A stretch of 64,000 nucleotides of DNA from the NCBI GenBank assembly GCA_027488835.1, contig JAIYAW010000007.1, positions 124,001 through 188,000 on the forward strand, read 5' to 3'. The translations under genes and the position numbers were made by a program. This document shows positions 47,069-55,958 of the stretch, piece after piece. The notes beneath the pieces were generated by a model, which was given only the letters and a program-made list of their open reading frames with translations, did no database searches and was not told the origin of the DNA. Numbering within the stretch: the stretch's first letter is position 1; each line of letters starts with the position of its first letter. This DNA is from Bacteroidota bacterium. Its GTDB lineage: Bacteria; Bacteroidota; Bacteroidia; NS11-12g; UBA955.

Positions 47069-49210
47069 TTACTTAAAAAGCATAAAGCTCATTCCTAAGT
47101 GAAACTGATAATACCAATCGTTTAAGCCATCCGTTGAACGCGGAATACTCACACCAATTTTATCCTTTAAATCAGAACCAGATATTTTAATCATATCGGA
47201 TTGTGAAATATTATCATATTTACTGAATGCCGTTTCAACCATTTTGTCATAATTGCCACCAAACCAAACTCCGGGACCAAAATCATCCAAATAATCGGTA
47301 GATGTATAGACGACTTTCATTTCTCCTTTCAGTGCAAATCGTTTCCTTAAATAAGTCAAACTAAATGACGATCCTAAATTAAATGCAATCGTACTATAAG
47401 GGGATTTCCCAGGTAAGAAATTTTGCCCTTCTGAACCCAACAAACGCAAGTTCCATAAATGTTCATTATTCATCCTGTCCAAATACTGACTCTGAGTTTC
47501 TTTATTTTTGCCAGAATATCTCCTTCTTGTGTAGGCATATCTGTATGGCGTGAAGTACAAAATACCCAAACTTAAACCTAATGATGGAATAAGTTTAGAT
47601 TTTTTACCTTTATCAATTTCGTATGATCGCAAATGCCACAATCCTTCTAACTCTAAAACACCCATTTTGGTTAAAAAATGTACTGGATAAGAGGTTTTTG
47701 ATACCCTTAATGGATTATAAGAACTATCATAAGATTGCAATGGTTTGGTTCCAGAAAATAAACCAGCAGCATATAAATTGTGCGTAGAGATTGAACTATA
47801 ATAACCACTAATTTTCATGCTAAATCTTGTATTAACATTGAACTGTTGATATAATCCAAAACTCGTTTCAATTGTAGACGGCAATAATTTTTCTCCAAAT
47901 TTAGCCTTGATATCACCACCGCCATAAATGGCACCTCCACCCCACAAACCCAACTCCCACGTATGTAATTTTTTAACGATTTCACCTTTACTTTTGAATA
48001 CTGGCAACTTAAAATTCATACCAATTACATCTGATTGTTCTTTTATCGCTATCAAAATCTTTTTCTCATTTAAAAATTTATTGTACTCAGCAGTATCAAT
48101 TTTTGATAATTCTAATAGTTTATCATTGGTAACATTTGGTGTGGGTATTTTTACTTTTTGACCATTTGCCAAAACCCCGATTGTTGGTTTTCCTTGAATA
48201 TAATTTAAATTTATGGTGTCTCCATTTCTTAAAGTGGTATAGTCTACGCTATTACCTGATGAATCAAGCATTTTTACAAATGATGCACTTCCAATCATGT
48301 TTAATGAAACTTGTCCGAAATTATGAGAAATACTTTTGATTACATCTGATGAACCGTTCTCATTCAATGATAACTTTTTATCTACCAAAAGAGTAGGTAT
48401 TCTATTGTCGATATGTTTGTCATAAATAAGATCTTCCGTTGTATTTGATTGATAGATTTTATCAATATTCAGTGTCAAAGCTCCATTACCTGCAATAGAA
48501 ACACCTACAGGATTATTTCCAGAATAGTTTCGAGTAAAACTCAATGATCCCACCTTAATATTAGAAGATTTGTATATCGATGCTAAATCAAAATGAATCA
48601 ACCCCATTGAATTTAAATTACCCATCAAATTGTTGTCTAAAAAATTCAAATTATCCAATTGATATTGAATCCCATCAGAGCCAACATTTTCTAGTAAAAT
48701 ACCTGCACTATTGTTAATGAAATTTCCATTATCAATTGTGAATTCGATTTTGTTTCCATCACGCAAATCAGTCAAAGATGTTGCAACATAAATCAAAGGT
48801 TCACCAGAATTTGAATTCCAAATATCTATATTCTTTAACTCAACTTGTTTTCTATACCAGAATGGGTCGAATCTGAGAGGTTGAATTAAACCATCGAACT
48901 TAACATTATTCAATTCAACTTTAGATTTGAGGTTAGATCCAGAAATCACAATACCCAAACCACTCATGTTTTGATCAATATTTTTAAAAATTACCGGGTT
49001 TGATGCAGTTCCATTCACGATCAAAGAACCTTCTACTTGCAGCAATGCACCAGAACCAAATTCAACCACCGAACCGGCAGGAATTGTTAACGTTTCACCA
49101 ACGGGTACAAACTTAAAATCTGTAATTTTCACAACAGACTGACCGAACAAATGATTGGCAGCAAAAGCCAACATGAAAAAGAATATTTTATTTAGACTTA
49201 AGGTCTTCAT
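47069..49210 (-). CDS. outer-membrane protein: beta-helix-like region joined to a PorG-like barrel
   Basis: A 713-residue exported protein (signal peptide 1-23, ending LFG). Residues 30-310 repeat short strands in the manner of a parallel beta-helix (LTIPAGSVVEFGSGALLQVE, GSLIVNGTASNPVIFKNI). A helical linker at about 360-395 follows. Residues 418-713 resemble PorG/DUF6089, a small T9SS outer-membrane barrel: WELGLWGGGAIYGGGDI, LRLLGSEGQNFLPGKSPYST, STDYLDDFGPGVW and a terminal LNDWYYQFHLGMSFMLF. PorG itself lacks the N-terminal domain. Last gene of the motor operon, overlapping the upstream GldM-like gene by 4 bases. I infer that it is the outer-membrane partner of the motor. Confidence 0.7.
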   Translation of the reverse strand: MKTLSLNKIFFFMLAFAANHLFGQSVVKITDFKFVPVGETLTIPAGSVVEFGSGALLQVEGSLIVNGTASNPVIFKNIDQNMSGLGIVISGSNLKSKVELNNVKFDGLIQPLRFDPFWYRKQVELKNIDIWNSNSGEPLIYVATSLTDLRDGNKIEFTIDNGNFINNSAGILLENVGSDGIQYQLDNLNFLDNNLMGNLNSMGLIHFDLASIYKSSNIKVGSLSFTRNYSGNNPVGVSIAGNGALTLNIDKIYQSNTTEDLIYDKHIDNRIPTLLVDKKLSLNENGSSDVIKSISHNFGQVSLNMIGSASFVKMLDSSGNSVDYTTLRNGDTINLNYIQGKPTIGVLANGQKVKIPTPNVTNDKLLELSKIDTAEYNKFLNEKKILIAIKEQSDVIGMNFKLPVFKSKGEIVKKLHTWELGLWGGGAIYGGGDIKAKFGEKLLPSTIETSFGLYQQFNVNTRFSMKISGYYSSISTHNLYAAGLFSGTKPLQSYDSSYNPLRVSKTSYPVHFLTKMGVLELEGLWHLRSYEIDKGKKSKLIPSLGLSLGILYFTPYRYAYTRRRYSGKNKETQSQYLDRMNNEHLWNLRLLGSEGQNFLPGKSPYSTIAFNLGSSFSLTYLRKRFALKGEMKVVYTSTDYLDDFGPGVWFGGNYDKMVETAFSKYDNISQSDMIKISGSDLKDKIGVSIPRSTDGLNDWYYQFHLGMSFMLFK

Positions 49211-50586
49211 GATTTTATAATTTCAATTAATAATGGTTGAGTTAATTTGATTTCTTTAAAAGTAGTTTTGATTTCTACTTCATTGATTAATATATATTTC
49301 AATTTTGCAATATCGATTCCACTTAAATCAATTTTCCCAGACTGTGTAGATTTAGTTTCACGATTCAGTCCAATCAAAGTATAACTCACTTTGGAAATAT
49401 TATATCCAAAATTATTCACATCCGGATGAAAGGGAACGATTGAAATGGATTTGGTTTGAGAAATCCTGTTGTAAGATATTTTATTTCCAGAGGCTCCGTT
49501 TACAATAATTTGTGGTGTCGGTATATCTTGTACGAATAAAGAATCCAACAACAACAATTGTCCATTTGAACTTGAAACTTGAAATGCACACCAACCGGGA
49601 CTTTGCGGTGTAAAATCAATAGTTGCATTAGACTGTGAAATTTGTGTTCCTTCAGCGCACGTGCAATAAACTTTTTCCGCTTTCAAAACGTTGGTGTATT
49701 TTACGGATGCTTTTTTGCCTACAAAGAAAGTTTGCAACGCATCTTTTTTGTCATCAGAAAAACCAGCAGGTATCACTGTAATAGAGAGTTTGTCTGTAAC
49801 ACCTTTGGAATTGAATTCAATATTGTATTGACCCGTAGTTTTTGGAATGAAGAACAAAGTGTCTCCTTTCCATTTATAATCGTTGACCACAGTTCCATTT
49901 AAATCAAAATTAACTTTGGTTTCTGATTTTTTTGCGATAACAAAAGTTGCAGTATCCCCCGGTTTCAAAACATCCAAATTATACGCCATCATTATAATTT
50001 TATCTGTTTTGTCTCCGATACTTCCTAATTCTACTGCCCCATTTAGCAAATTTAGACGCAATCTCAATTCGGCGAGTAATGTTTTAACCACAGTGGCAGG
50101 AGTGTGTTTGAATTTCCATTCAGACCACAAAAATGATTTGTTATTCTTCAAGCCATTTTGTAAATCTTGACTAAATAATTTTTCAAATTCTTTTCTTTTC
50201 AGATTAGTTTGAGGCAAACTTTCAAAATAATTTTTTAAGTCAACTAACTTTTTAAACAAAAAATCTGCTTTTTTCTCGATAATAAAAAAGTTATCCGTAA
50301 CTGCATATCCTGTAGGCTCATTGATGGTTTTGGTTTTCTCATTAATTCCGAGCTGCTGAGTGTATTCTGCGTCAATTTGATCAACAGCATCCAAAGCAGA
50401 CTTAATTTGTATTACAGAAACTGTTTTCGAGGTGGTTGAATTCAAATATTCAGTAAATTTTGGATTAATTCTTAACCATTCAATTGGAATTTGAATAATT
50501 GATAAAGAAACAAACAACAAGTATAACAAACTTATTAATCGAAAACGCAAATTCTTACTATTGGAAATTCTTACTAATTTTGCCAT
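49207..50586 (-). CDS. GldM-like motor shaft protein, copy B
   Basis: A 459-residue protein with one N-terminal membrane span (about 17-34) and a large periplasmic part, as in GldM/PorM (about 515 residues). Its start, SNSKNLRFRLISLLYLLF, aligns without gaps with the GldM opening 'LTPRQKMINLMYLVF'; Arg14 falls on GldM Arg9, the residue that meets the GldL glutamate. The helical region HTPATVVKTLLAELRLRLN matches the GldM segment before its immunoglobulin-like domains, and beta-rich domains follow (from about 215). A CxC (KVYCTCAEG) sits in the periplasmic part. It lies one base after copy A and overlaps the PorG-like gene by 4. Confidence 0.7.
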   Translation of the reverse strand: MAKLVRISNSKNLRFRLISLLYLLFVSLSIIQIPIEWLRINPKFTEYLNSTTSKTVSVIQIKSALDAVDQIDAEYTQQLGINEKTKTINEPTGYAVTDNFFIIEKKADFLFKKLVDLKNYFESLPQTNLKRKEFEKLFSQDLQNGLKNNKSFLWSEWKFKHTPATVVKTLLAELRLRLNLLNGAVELGSIGDKTDKIIMMAYNLDVLKPGDTATFVIAKKSETKVNFDLNGTVVNDYKWKGDTLFFIPKTTGQYNIEFNSKGVTDKLSITVIPAGFSDDKKDALQTFFVGKKASVKYTNVLKAEKVYCTCAEGTQISQSNATIDFTPQSPGWCAFQVSSSNGQLLLLDSLFVQDIPTPQIIVNGASGNKISYNRISQTKSISIVPFHPDVNNFGYNISKVSYTLIGLNRETKSTQSGKIDLSGIDIAKLKYILINEVEIKTTFKEIKLTQPLLIEIIKS

Positions 50587-50587
50587 C

Positions 50588-51991
50588 TTATTTCACTAAA
50601 ATTATTGGCTGACCTACCTGAGCAGACCCGCTTTGTTGTCCAACTAATTTAATATTGTCAAAAATGACAGTACTACCGCTAGGCGCCTTGGCTTCCAAAT
50701 CTCTCAACTCATTTCTCAAATAACGTGTCGCACTTTTCAATGTTTGTTTGTTACCTTGTGGATCCACAACTGTCATGTTGAAATTCACAACCTGCCAATA
50801 GGTGCTTGTGGACTCAAGTCTGTTCGCTTTATCAAGGCTTGCCAACTGACCTCCCATATCCATCAATCCAACTGGTATTGCACCTGGTTCTCGGGCATAC
50901 ATATTTACTTTATCCACCAATTGATTATCCACTTTCATTTGAATTTCAAAGACACCTGACTCCGTTGGAGTTATGTACAAGGCGTTTTTTATTCTTACAA
51001 TCGAAGCTTTGTTTGAAAAAAATGTTACCCCTTTTTTAGGAATAAATTGTGAATCAATACTCAAAATACACTTAGATCCAACAACTACATCAAGATTCGA
51101 ACGCTCCATGGAAAATCGAAATTCTGGTTTCAACACATTAAATCCGCTTAACAAGCGTTTTTCACCCAAAATTACCTCAAGTGCATAATTACCCGAACTT
51201 AGTGGGTTATAACTCACGGTATAAATTGTATTCGATGTTTGTTTAACTTCAACCAATTTGCCATTGATTTTAACAGATGGTATGACACCCGTTTTATCTG
51301 TTTTGATAGATAATACCAATGTTTCGCCCAAAACCAATGAGCGTCTAAATTTTTCAATAAAATTAGCATCATTTATGGTAATTAATTCAAACTTGGGTAA
51401 GTCAATAATTTGGTGTGTTAGCTCGACTACCGAATTATACAACAAAACTGTTTTGAAGTGTTCAAAAATAGAATTCACAACGCCATTGGGTGTTTCTTTA
51501 AAGAAAAATTCTATTTGTTGAAAGTCATGTTGACTAAAATCTTTCAGACTTATCAGATCATTGGATAAATCTTTTTTAGAACATTTTGTAAAGGAGGATA
51601 AATAATTATTCAAAATACTTCGAAAAGTAGGCGACAATGGACCATTTCTCACTATTTTTTCAGCGAAATAGTTTTCCTTAATTTTATCACCTTTGACCAA
51701 GTTGTTATCAGCATATTTGACATACTCCGATTCCAAATTGGTTAAACTGTTGATGCACGCTATAGTCGTATTCTTCAATTCTAATTCTTGAGGGATCTCA
51801 GAATTAAATGAATTTAGCTTGCTCAACAACCGTTGGTTCAATTCAATTTGCGTGGTTGCAAGATTGGTATAGTGAATAACATATTGTCCTGGGCTCGAGA
51901 AAAATAAAAACAAAATAAAAACCAAATACAAGAGAGATAATTTCTTGAAAGAAAGGTTTTTAGAATGTGATATTTGTATGGTAGATCCCAT
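50588..51991 (-). CDS. GldM-like motor shaft protein, copy A
   Basis: A 467-residue paralogue of the next gene: SHSKNLSFKKLSLLYLVF aligns residue by residue with copy B. One membrane span (about 18-34), a helical first periplasmic domain (ETPNGVVNSIFEHFKTVLLY), then beta-rich domains. The C-terminus GSTVIFDNIKLVGQQSG and the preceding NFNMTVVDPQGNKQTLKS resemble the last GldM domain ('GDKIYFEDIKAKGPDG'). At the position of GldM Arg9 it has Ser14, with Lys16 and Lys17 nearby. The pair may form a heterodimer in place of the GldM homodimer. It starts 8 bases after the GldL-like gene. Confidence 0.72.
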   Translation of the reverse strand: MGSTIQISHSKNLSFKKLSLLYLVFILFLFFSSPGQYVIHYTNLATTQIELNQRLLSKLNSFNSEIPQELELKNTTIACINSLTNLESEYVKYADNNLVKGDKIKENYFAEKIVRNGPLSPTFRSILNNYLSSFTKCSKKDLSNDLISLKDFSQHDFQQIEFFFKETPNGVVNSIFEHFKTVLLYNSVVELTHQIIDLPKFELITINDANFIEKFRRSLVLGETLVLSIKTDKTGVIPSVKINGKLVEVKQTSNTIYTVSYNPLSSGNYALEVILGEKRLLSGFNVLKPEFRFSMERSNLDVVVGSKCILSIDSQFIPKKGVTFFSNKASIVRIKNALYITPTESGVFEIQMKVDNQLVDKVNMYAREPGAIPVGLMDMGGQLASLDKANRLESTSTYWQVVNFNMTVVDPQGNKQTLKSATRYLRNELRDLEAKAPSGSTVIFDNIKLVGQQSGSAQVGQPIILVK

Positions 51992-51999
51992 TGAAAATA

Positions 52000-52488
52000 C
52001 TATTTTCCGCCTAAAATATTGTTGTATTTATCGTTAATTTGACGCAAATTGCCGTTGTATGTCGACATTAACTCATTAAATTCCGACATTCTATTTTGCA
52101 TTTCAGCTGAATTTTTGGCATTGGCTTCCATTTCAGCTTTGATTTGTTGAACACTAACGCTCATTGATTTCATTTGAGCATTTAATTCAGTAATTGTTGC
52201 ACTGAACTGTGTCATTGCATCATTGTAGACATTTGTATCAGGAGATGCAGTGCCTTGGTTTTGCAATTGAGGAAACACATTTTCCCAATTATACTCTTTA
52301 TCTTCAGTTTTTCTTTCAAATGCTGAGATTAAGAATACAATGGCCTCAATACTCAAACCTATGATAAATAATTCGTTAGCAAACTGCCAACCCAAGAATT
52401 TAAACATGGCACCAACGAGCACCACCGCAGCACCAAATCCATAGACAAAGGTGATTGCATCTAATTTTCCTTTCGGTTTATTATTCAT
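52000..52488 (-). CDS. GldL-like stator protein of a proton-driven motor
   Basis: A 162-residue protein with two membrane spans (about 12-31 and 37-56). FVYGFGAAVVLVGAMFKFLG and IIGLSIEAIVFLISAFE match GldL/PorL closely; Glu48 aligns with GldL Glu49, the protonatable residue of the motor, and Lys30 with GldL Lys27. After the second span comes YNWENVFPQL, as in GldL, then a cytoplasmic coiled coil (about 85-160) ending STYNGNLRQINDKYNNIL, like the GldL C-terminus. It is shorter than GldL (about 215) because the middle linker is reduced. GldL forms a pentamer around the GldM span and is powered by proton flow. Genes for two GldM-like proteins follow. Confidence 0.85.
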   Translation of the reverse strand: MNNKPKGKLDAITFVYGFGAAVVLVGAMFKFLGWQFANELFIIGLSIEAIVFLISAFERKTEDKEYNWENVFPQLQNQGTASPDTNVYNDAMTQFSATITELNAQMKSMSVSVQQIKAEMEANAKNSAEMQNRMSEFNELMSTYNGNLRQINDKYNNILGGK

Positions 52489-52518
52489 AACTTATAATTT
52501 TCTTTTTTGTAAATGGTA

Positions 52519-52998
52519 TTATTTTTTTAACAAATGAGTTTGAAAGTCATTCCAATTTGCAATGTTCTGATTTAATGCCTTTTTGGTAGATGAACGCATG
52601 ATTGTTATTGCAACAACCACCACACCAATCAATGCTAAAACGAAGTAAATCAATTGATTATTGAATTTAGAATCTAAAGTATCTTGCACTCCTTTGACCG
52701 TTTCGTTTTGCTTTTCAAACTTCTTTGCAAACTCATCCAATGCCAAATTCATTGCGCGCTCATTTTGTGCTTGCAATTCTTGAGATTTGGTAATTTCCGT
52801 TTGCAATTTATCGGTCATTCCGGATAATGTATTTTCCAACTTTCGATTACTCTCCTTTACCGACTTTAACTCATTAGATAACTTTTGATTACGAGATTCA
52901 AGGATTCTGATTCTCTTATCAAAATCATTGTCTCTTTCTCCTTGACTATAAGCGAATATAGGAGCAATTAATAACAATATAGTAGTTAAAAATTTCAT
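52519..52998 (-). CDS. exported coiled-coil protein with C-terminal membrane anchor
   Basis: A 159-residue protein not recognised as any named family. A signal peptide (1-19, ending FAYSQ) is followed by a long coiled coil (about 26-105; KRIRILESRNQKLSNELKS) and one membrane span (115-134, LIYFVLALIGVVVVAITIM), then a short basic tail (RSSTKKALNQNIANWNDFQ). The predicted topology is a periplasmic coiled coil with the tail in the cytoplasm. First gene of the motor operon, 30 bases before the GldL-like gene, so it is probably a motor part or assembly factor. No equivalent is known to me in the GldKLMN set. Confidence 0.6.
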   Translation of the reverse strand: MKFLTTILLLIAPIFAYSQGERDNDFDKRIRILESRNQKLSNELKSVKESNRKLENTLSGMTDKLQTEITKSQELQAQNERAMNLALDEFAKKFEKQNETVKGVQDTLDSKFNNQLIYFVLALIGVVVVAITIMRSSTKKALNQNIANWNDFQTHLLKK

Positions 52999-53020
52999 AT
53001 TTATTTTTTAATTTGTCACA

Positions 53021-53028
53021 CAAAGATA
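53021..53028 (-). promoter_or_regulatory. candidate -7 promoter element for the motor operon
   Basis: The minus strand reads TATCTTTG, an exact match to TAnnTTTG, 22 bases before the ATG of the coiled-coil gene and inside the 116-base gap after the secreted propeller gene. I see no TTTG at the -33 position. It suggests the operon can be expressed separately from the upstream gene. Confidence 0.4.
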
Positions 53029-53114
53029 AGTATAATTCTCTTTGTAAATTTATTGAAACGTATTCAACTTGTTATGAAATTATTAAAAACAATATTCATG
53101 CAAGCAAAAACACC

Positions 53115-55820
53115 TTATCGAATCACTTGTAAAACCTTTGTGATATTTATGCCATTTGCCAAATGAATCTTCACATAATAAACTCCATTCGCGAATAAAT
53201 TACAATGATATTGATTTTTATCAATGTCAGATTGATTCATCTTTTTCACCAACCTACCACATTCATCTAAAATTTCAACAGCACTGATTTTCAAAAACGC
53301 ACTTGATTTGATAGAAAACCACCCAATCGATGGATTGGGATAAATACTCAAATCAAATTTAGTGAGGTCATTTGCTTTTAAAATATCTGTTGTATTGAAT
53401 AGCCTTGCTGAGTATATTCCATTTCCATGTGTTGCCAATGCAACCGTTCCATCTTTTAACCGAACATCAAACATATCACAAACCATATTCCCTATCTCCC
53501 CGCTGGCTTGTTGAACCCAAACAGTTGAAGTCCCTTTCAACGTATCCGTTGCAAAAAAGCCAGTGCTCGTTGCAGCTAGATAAATTCTCCCATTTTCCAC
53601 AGGCACAATTGACAACCAACGAACAGATGGACCATTTCCTGAACCATTTGCGTTTTGTTCTAAATTACCAGCCGCTTTCGTCCAAGTTTTGCCAGCATCT
53701 GTGGAGCTGAAGATACTGTAAATTCCATAATTAGAATACGATACCATCACATGATTTCCATTGTTTGGATCGGCGGTAATACAACTGACGTTACCTATTG
53801 GTAAAACTACATTGCTCGTGATATCAACTGCCAACATTTGACCTTTATTTGCACTATCAACCCGGTACACTTTTTTGTTAGAAGCGCCATAGTAAACTCT
53901 GTTCGCAGGTGTTTTACAAACATGCAACGCCGTTATTGTTGCATTTGCCAACGACACCGAATCTTTTGCTTTTATCCATCCAAATGAAATTGAATCATTT
54001 TTATTGTCTAAAACAATTTCATTCAATTTATCGTTTCTCCATAAATATTTACCTCCAGCCAAATACATGATATTATTGTTGTTCGGATCCAATGCAAATG
54101 GATTGATAAATTGATATTTTTCAGCACCAATGGGATCAATTCTTCGATAAGCAATCCTATTCATTGAATTATCGATTTGCGCTTTTATCATTTTACCTTG
54201 TTGTTTTGACAAATAAAAATTCTTTGCGCCATCGTCAATCGCATTGTACGCCCCATCTCCAAAGTAAACAGACTTCCAAGGTGATTTCAAGTCAAATGAA
54301 TTTGTCATGAGGGAATTGTTATCTTGGGCACCAGCTATTAAAAGATTGCTCATTTCAGTTCCATGATCCAATGTGACTGAATAGAATTGGGTGGTTAAAT
54401 ATCCGTTATTTAATGACTCCCATACCATAGAATCCATAGTATTGTCATTGCTTCTGTATACTCCTCCGTCGTTTGCGTTTATCATTTTATTTGGATTTGA
54501 GGGATAAAAAACCAAATTATGTTGGTCGGGATGATGATTTGGATAAGTTCCAACATCTGGAAAAGCTGCTCCAATTTTATATCCACCAATCATTCTCGTT
54601 TTCAATGAATCTGCAAAGGCCGATTTGGATCGAAACACATTCGTCCCTCCAATAAAAACAACGTTTGAATCAGCAGGATGAACCCTTACAAACATGTCAT
54701 ATGATCCCTGAACATTCCAACGTTCAAAAGGCCCTCCACTGGGTAGATTCAAAGACAAATCTGTCCATTTCCCTGTATCTCCACCACCGGATTTGTTTGA
54801 AAATTCACATTTCAAAAGTGCATTCCATTCAATATCGCCTTTATAATTTGCGGTTTTTTTACCCCAACCAGAAGTATTGGCTAAGAAGTAAACTTTATTT
54901 TCATTTTGTGGATCAACACCAATTACAACCCTTTGATATTTTTGTGATTGCATAAACTGCGGAGTAATATTTACAAAATCAACTCCATTTGTAGATCGCC
55001 AAATTCCTTTGTTACTTCCTTCCGAACTCATTGTAAAATAAACGGTTCCATTTTGAGTAACAAAAACGTCGGTAAAATAAGATCCCCCCGTTTTTATAGA
55101 TTTCCAAGTTTTACCGCCGTCGGATGATTTCAATAAGTTATTATAGGTTGCTGCATAAATTACAGTTTCCATATCCGGTGCTGATGGATCTAAAACTACA
55201 TTCCAAATCAATTGCCAGTTGGTGGAAAAAGCTGTTGGAACACCACCAGAGGTTGAAGTGATTTGTGACCAAGATTTTGCACTATCTGTAGAAATGAATA
55301 ATCCGTCGCCCAAGTAATATGCACCAGGAGCCCCGGCAGACTGTCCGTATGCTTCCCCCGAACCCATAATCCAAACATTTCTATGATTCTGGCGCGTATC
55401 CTGAGCAACACAGGTAGCTGTTCTTAGTTCATTTGTTCCTTGCGTTGGCATCCAAGTATTGCCATTGTCTTGGCTCAGCCACATACCTCCTGAAACTGAC
55501 CCCGCTATTAATCTATTTTCATTTGCAACGTCTATTCCAAATGCCCTGGTTCTACCACCAATATTAAAAGGTCCACGGTGATACCAGGGTGTTCCTCTCA
55601 AAGCAATACCATCGGCATCGGATGATTTTGGCAAAGTTTGTGCAAAAGCCAATTCTTTCAATCGAATATTCATTGGAATTTTGCCAGTTGCCGGATCATT
55701 TAATCGGCTTAATTCATATCCAGATCTAGTTGAAGCCCCATGCTGTTGGGCATTGGTTGGGAAACAAAGTAAATTGATGAATAAGAAACTAAGAAAAATC
55801 TTTTGAGGGTACAATTTCAT
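53115..55820 (-). CDS. T9SS-secreted beta-propeller (sortilin/BNR-repeat) protein next to the motor operon
   Basis: A 901-residue secreted protein. The signal peptide (about 1-24) ends FPTNAQQ. Propeller blades carry 'SxDxGxTW' turns (LSQDNGNTWMP, KSSDGGKTWKSI, SSTDAGKTWTKA). The end is a type A T9SS sorting domain (IYPNPSIGWFSIKS ... ILDECGRLVKKM ... FANGVYYVKIHL). It is a paralogue of the protein at 13472-16090 (shared GGRTRA and GSVSGG blades). I start at MKLYPQKIFLSFL (ATG 55818-55820); a longer frame reaches 55928 but would precede the signal peptide. It is upstream of and on the same strand as the GldLM-like operon; a functional link is only suggested. Confidence 0.85.
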   Translation of the reverse strand: MKLYPQKIFLSFLFINLLCFPTNAQQHGASTRSGYELSRLNDPATGKIPMNIRLKELAFAQTLPKSSDADGIALRGTPWYHRGPFNIGGRTRAFGIDVANENRLIAGSVSGGMWLSQDNGNTWMPTQGTNELRTATCVAQDTRQNHRNVWIMGSGEAYGQSAGAPGAYYLGDGLFISTDSAKSWSQITSTSGGVPTAFSTNWQLIWNVVLDPSAPDMETVIYAATYNNLLKSSDGGKTWKSIKTGGSYFTDVFVTQNGTVYFTMSSEGSNKGIWRSTNGVDFVNITPQFMQSQKYQRVVIGVDPQNENKVYFLANTSGWGKKTANYKGDIEWNALLKCEFSNKSGGGDTGKWTDLSLNLPSGGPFERWNVQGSYDMFVRVHPADSNVVFIGGTNVFRSKSAFADSLKTRMIGGYKIGAAFPDVGTYPNHHPDQHNLVFYPSNPNKMINANDGGVYRSNDNTMDSMVWESLNNGYLTTQFYSVTLDHGTEMSNLLIAGAQDNNSLMTNSFDLKSPWKSVYFGDGAYNAIDDGAKNFYLSKQQGKMIKAQIDNSMNRIAYRRIDPIGAEKYQFINPFALDPNNNNIMYLAGGKYLWRNDKLNEIVLDNKNDSISFGWIKAKDSVSLANATITALHVCKTPANRVYYGASNKKVYRVDSANKGQMLAVDITSNVVLPIGNVSCITADPNNGNHVMVSYSNYGIYSIFSSTDAGKTWTKAAGNLEQNANGSGNGPSVRWLSIVPVENGRIYLAATSTGFFATDTLKGTSTVWVQQASGEIGNMVCDMFDVRLKDGTVALATHGNGIYSARLFNTTDILKANDLTKFDLSIYPNPSIGWFSIKSSAFLKISAVEILDECGRLVKKMNQSDIDKNQYHCNLFANGVYYVKIHLANGINITKVLQVIR

Positions 55821-55958
55821 TCCGTGAAATTGGCACATTCTTTTCACTTTCGCAAAAAAGTAGAAATAATTTGCAAAAAATGCAAAACATTTATGTCCAA
55901 AAAAATGCGCAATCATAAAAATTAACATATCAAAATAACAATAAATATGAGAATGTAC

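Noticed and set aside
47069-52998. Reading the five-gene locus as ExbBD/TolQR or MotAB
   Set aside because: The stator protein has two spans with the GldL IGLxxEA motif and a GldL-type coiled-coil tail; the shaft proteins are long GldM-like rather than short ExbD-like or OmpA-tailed MotB-like.
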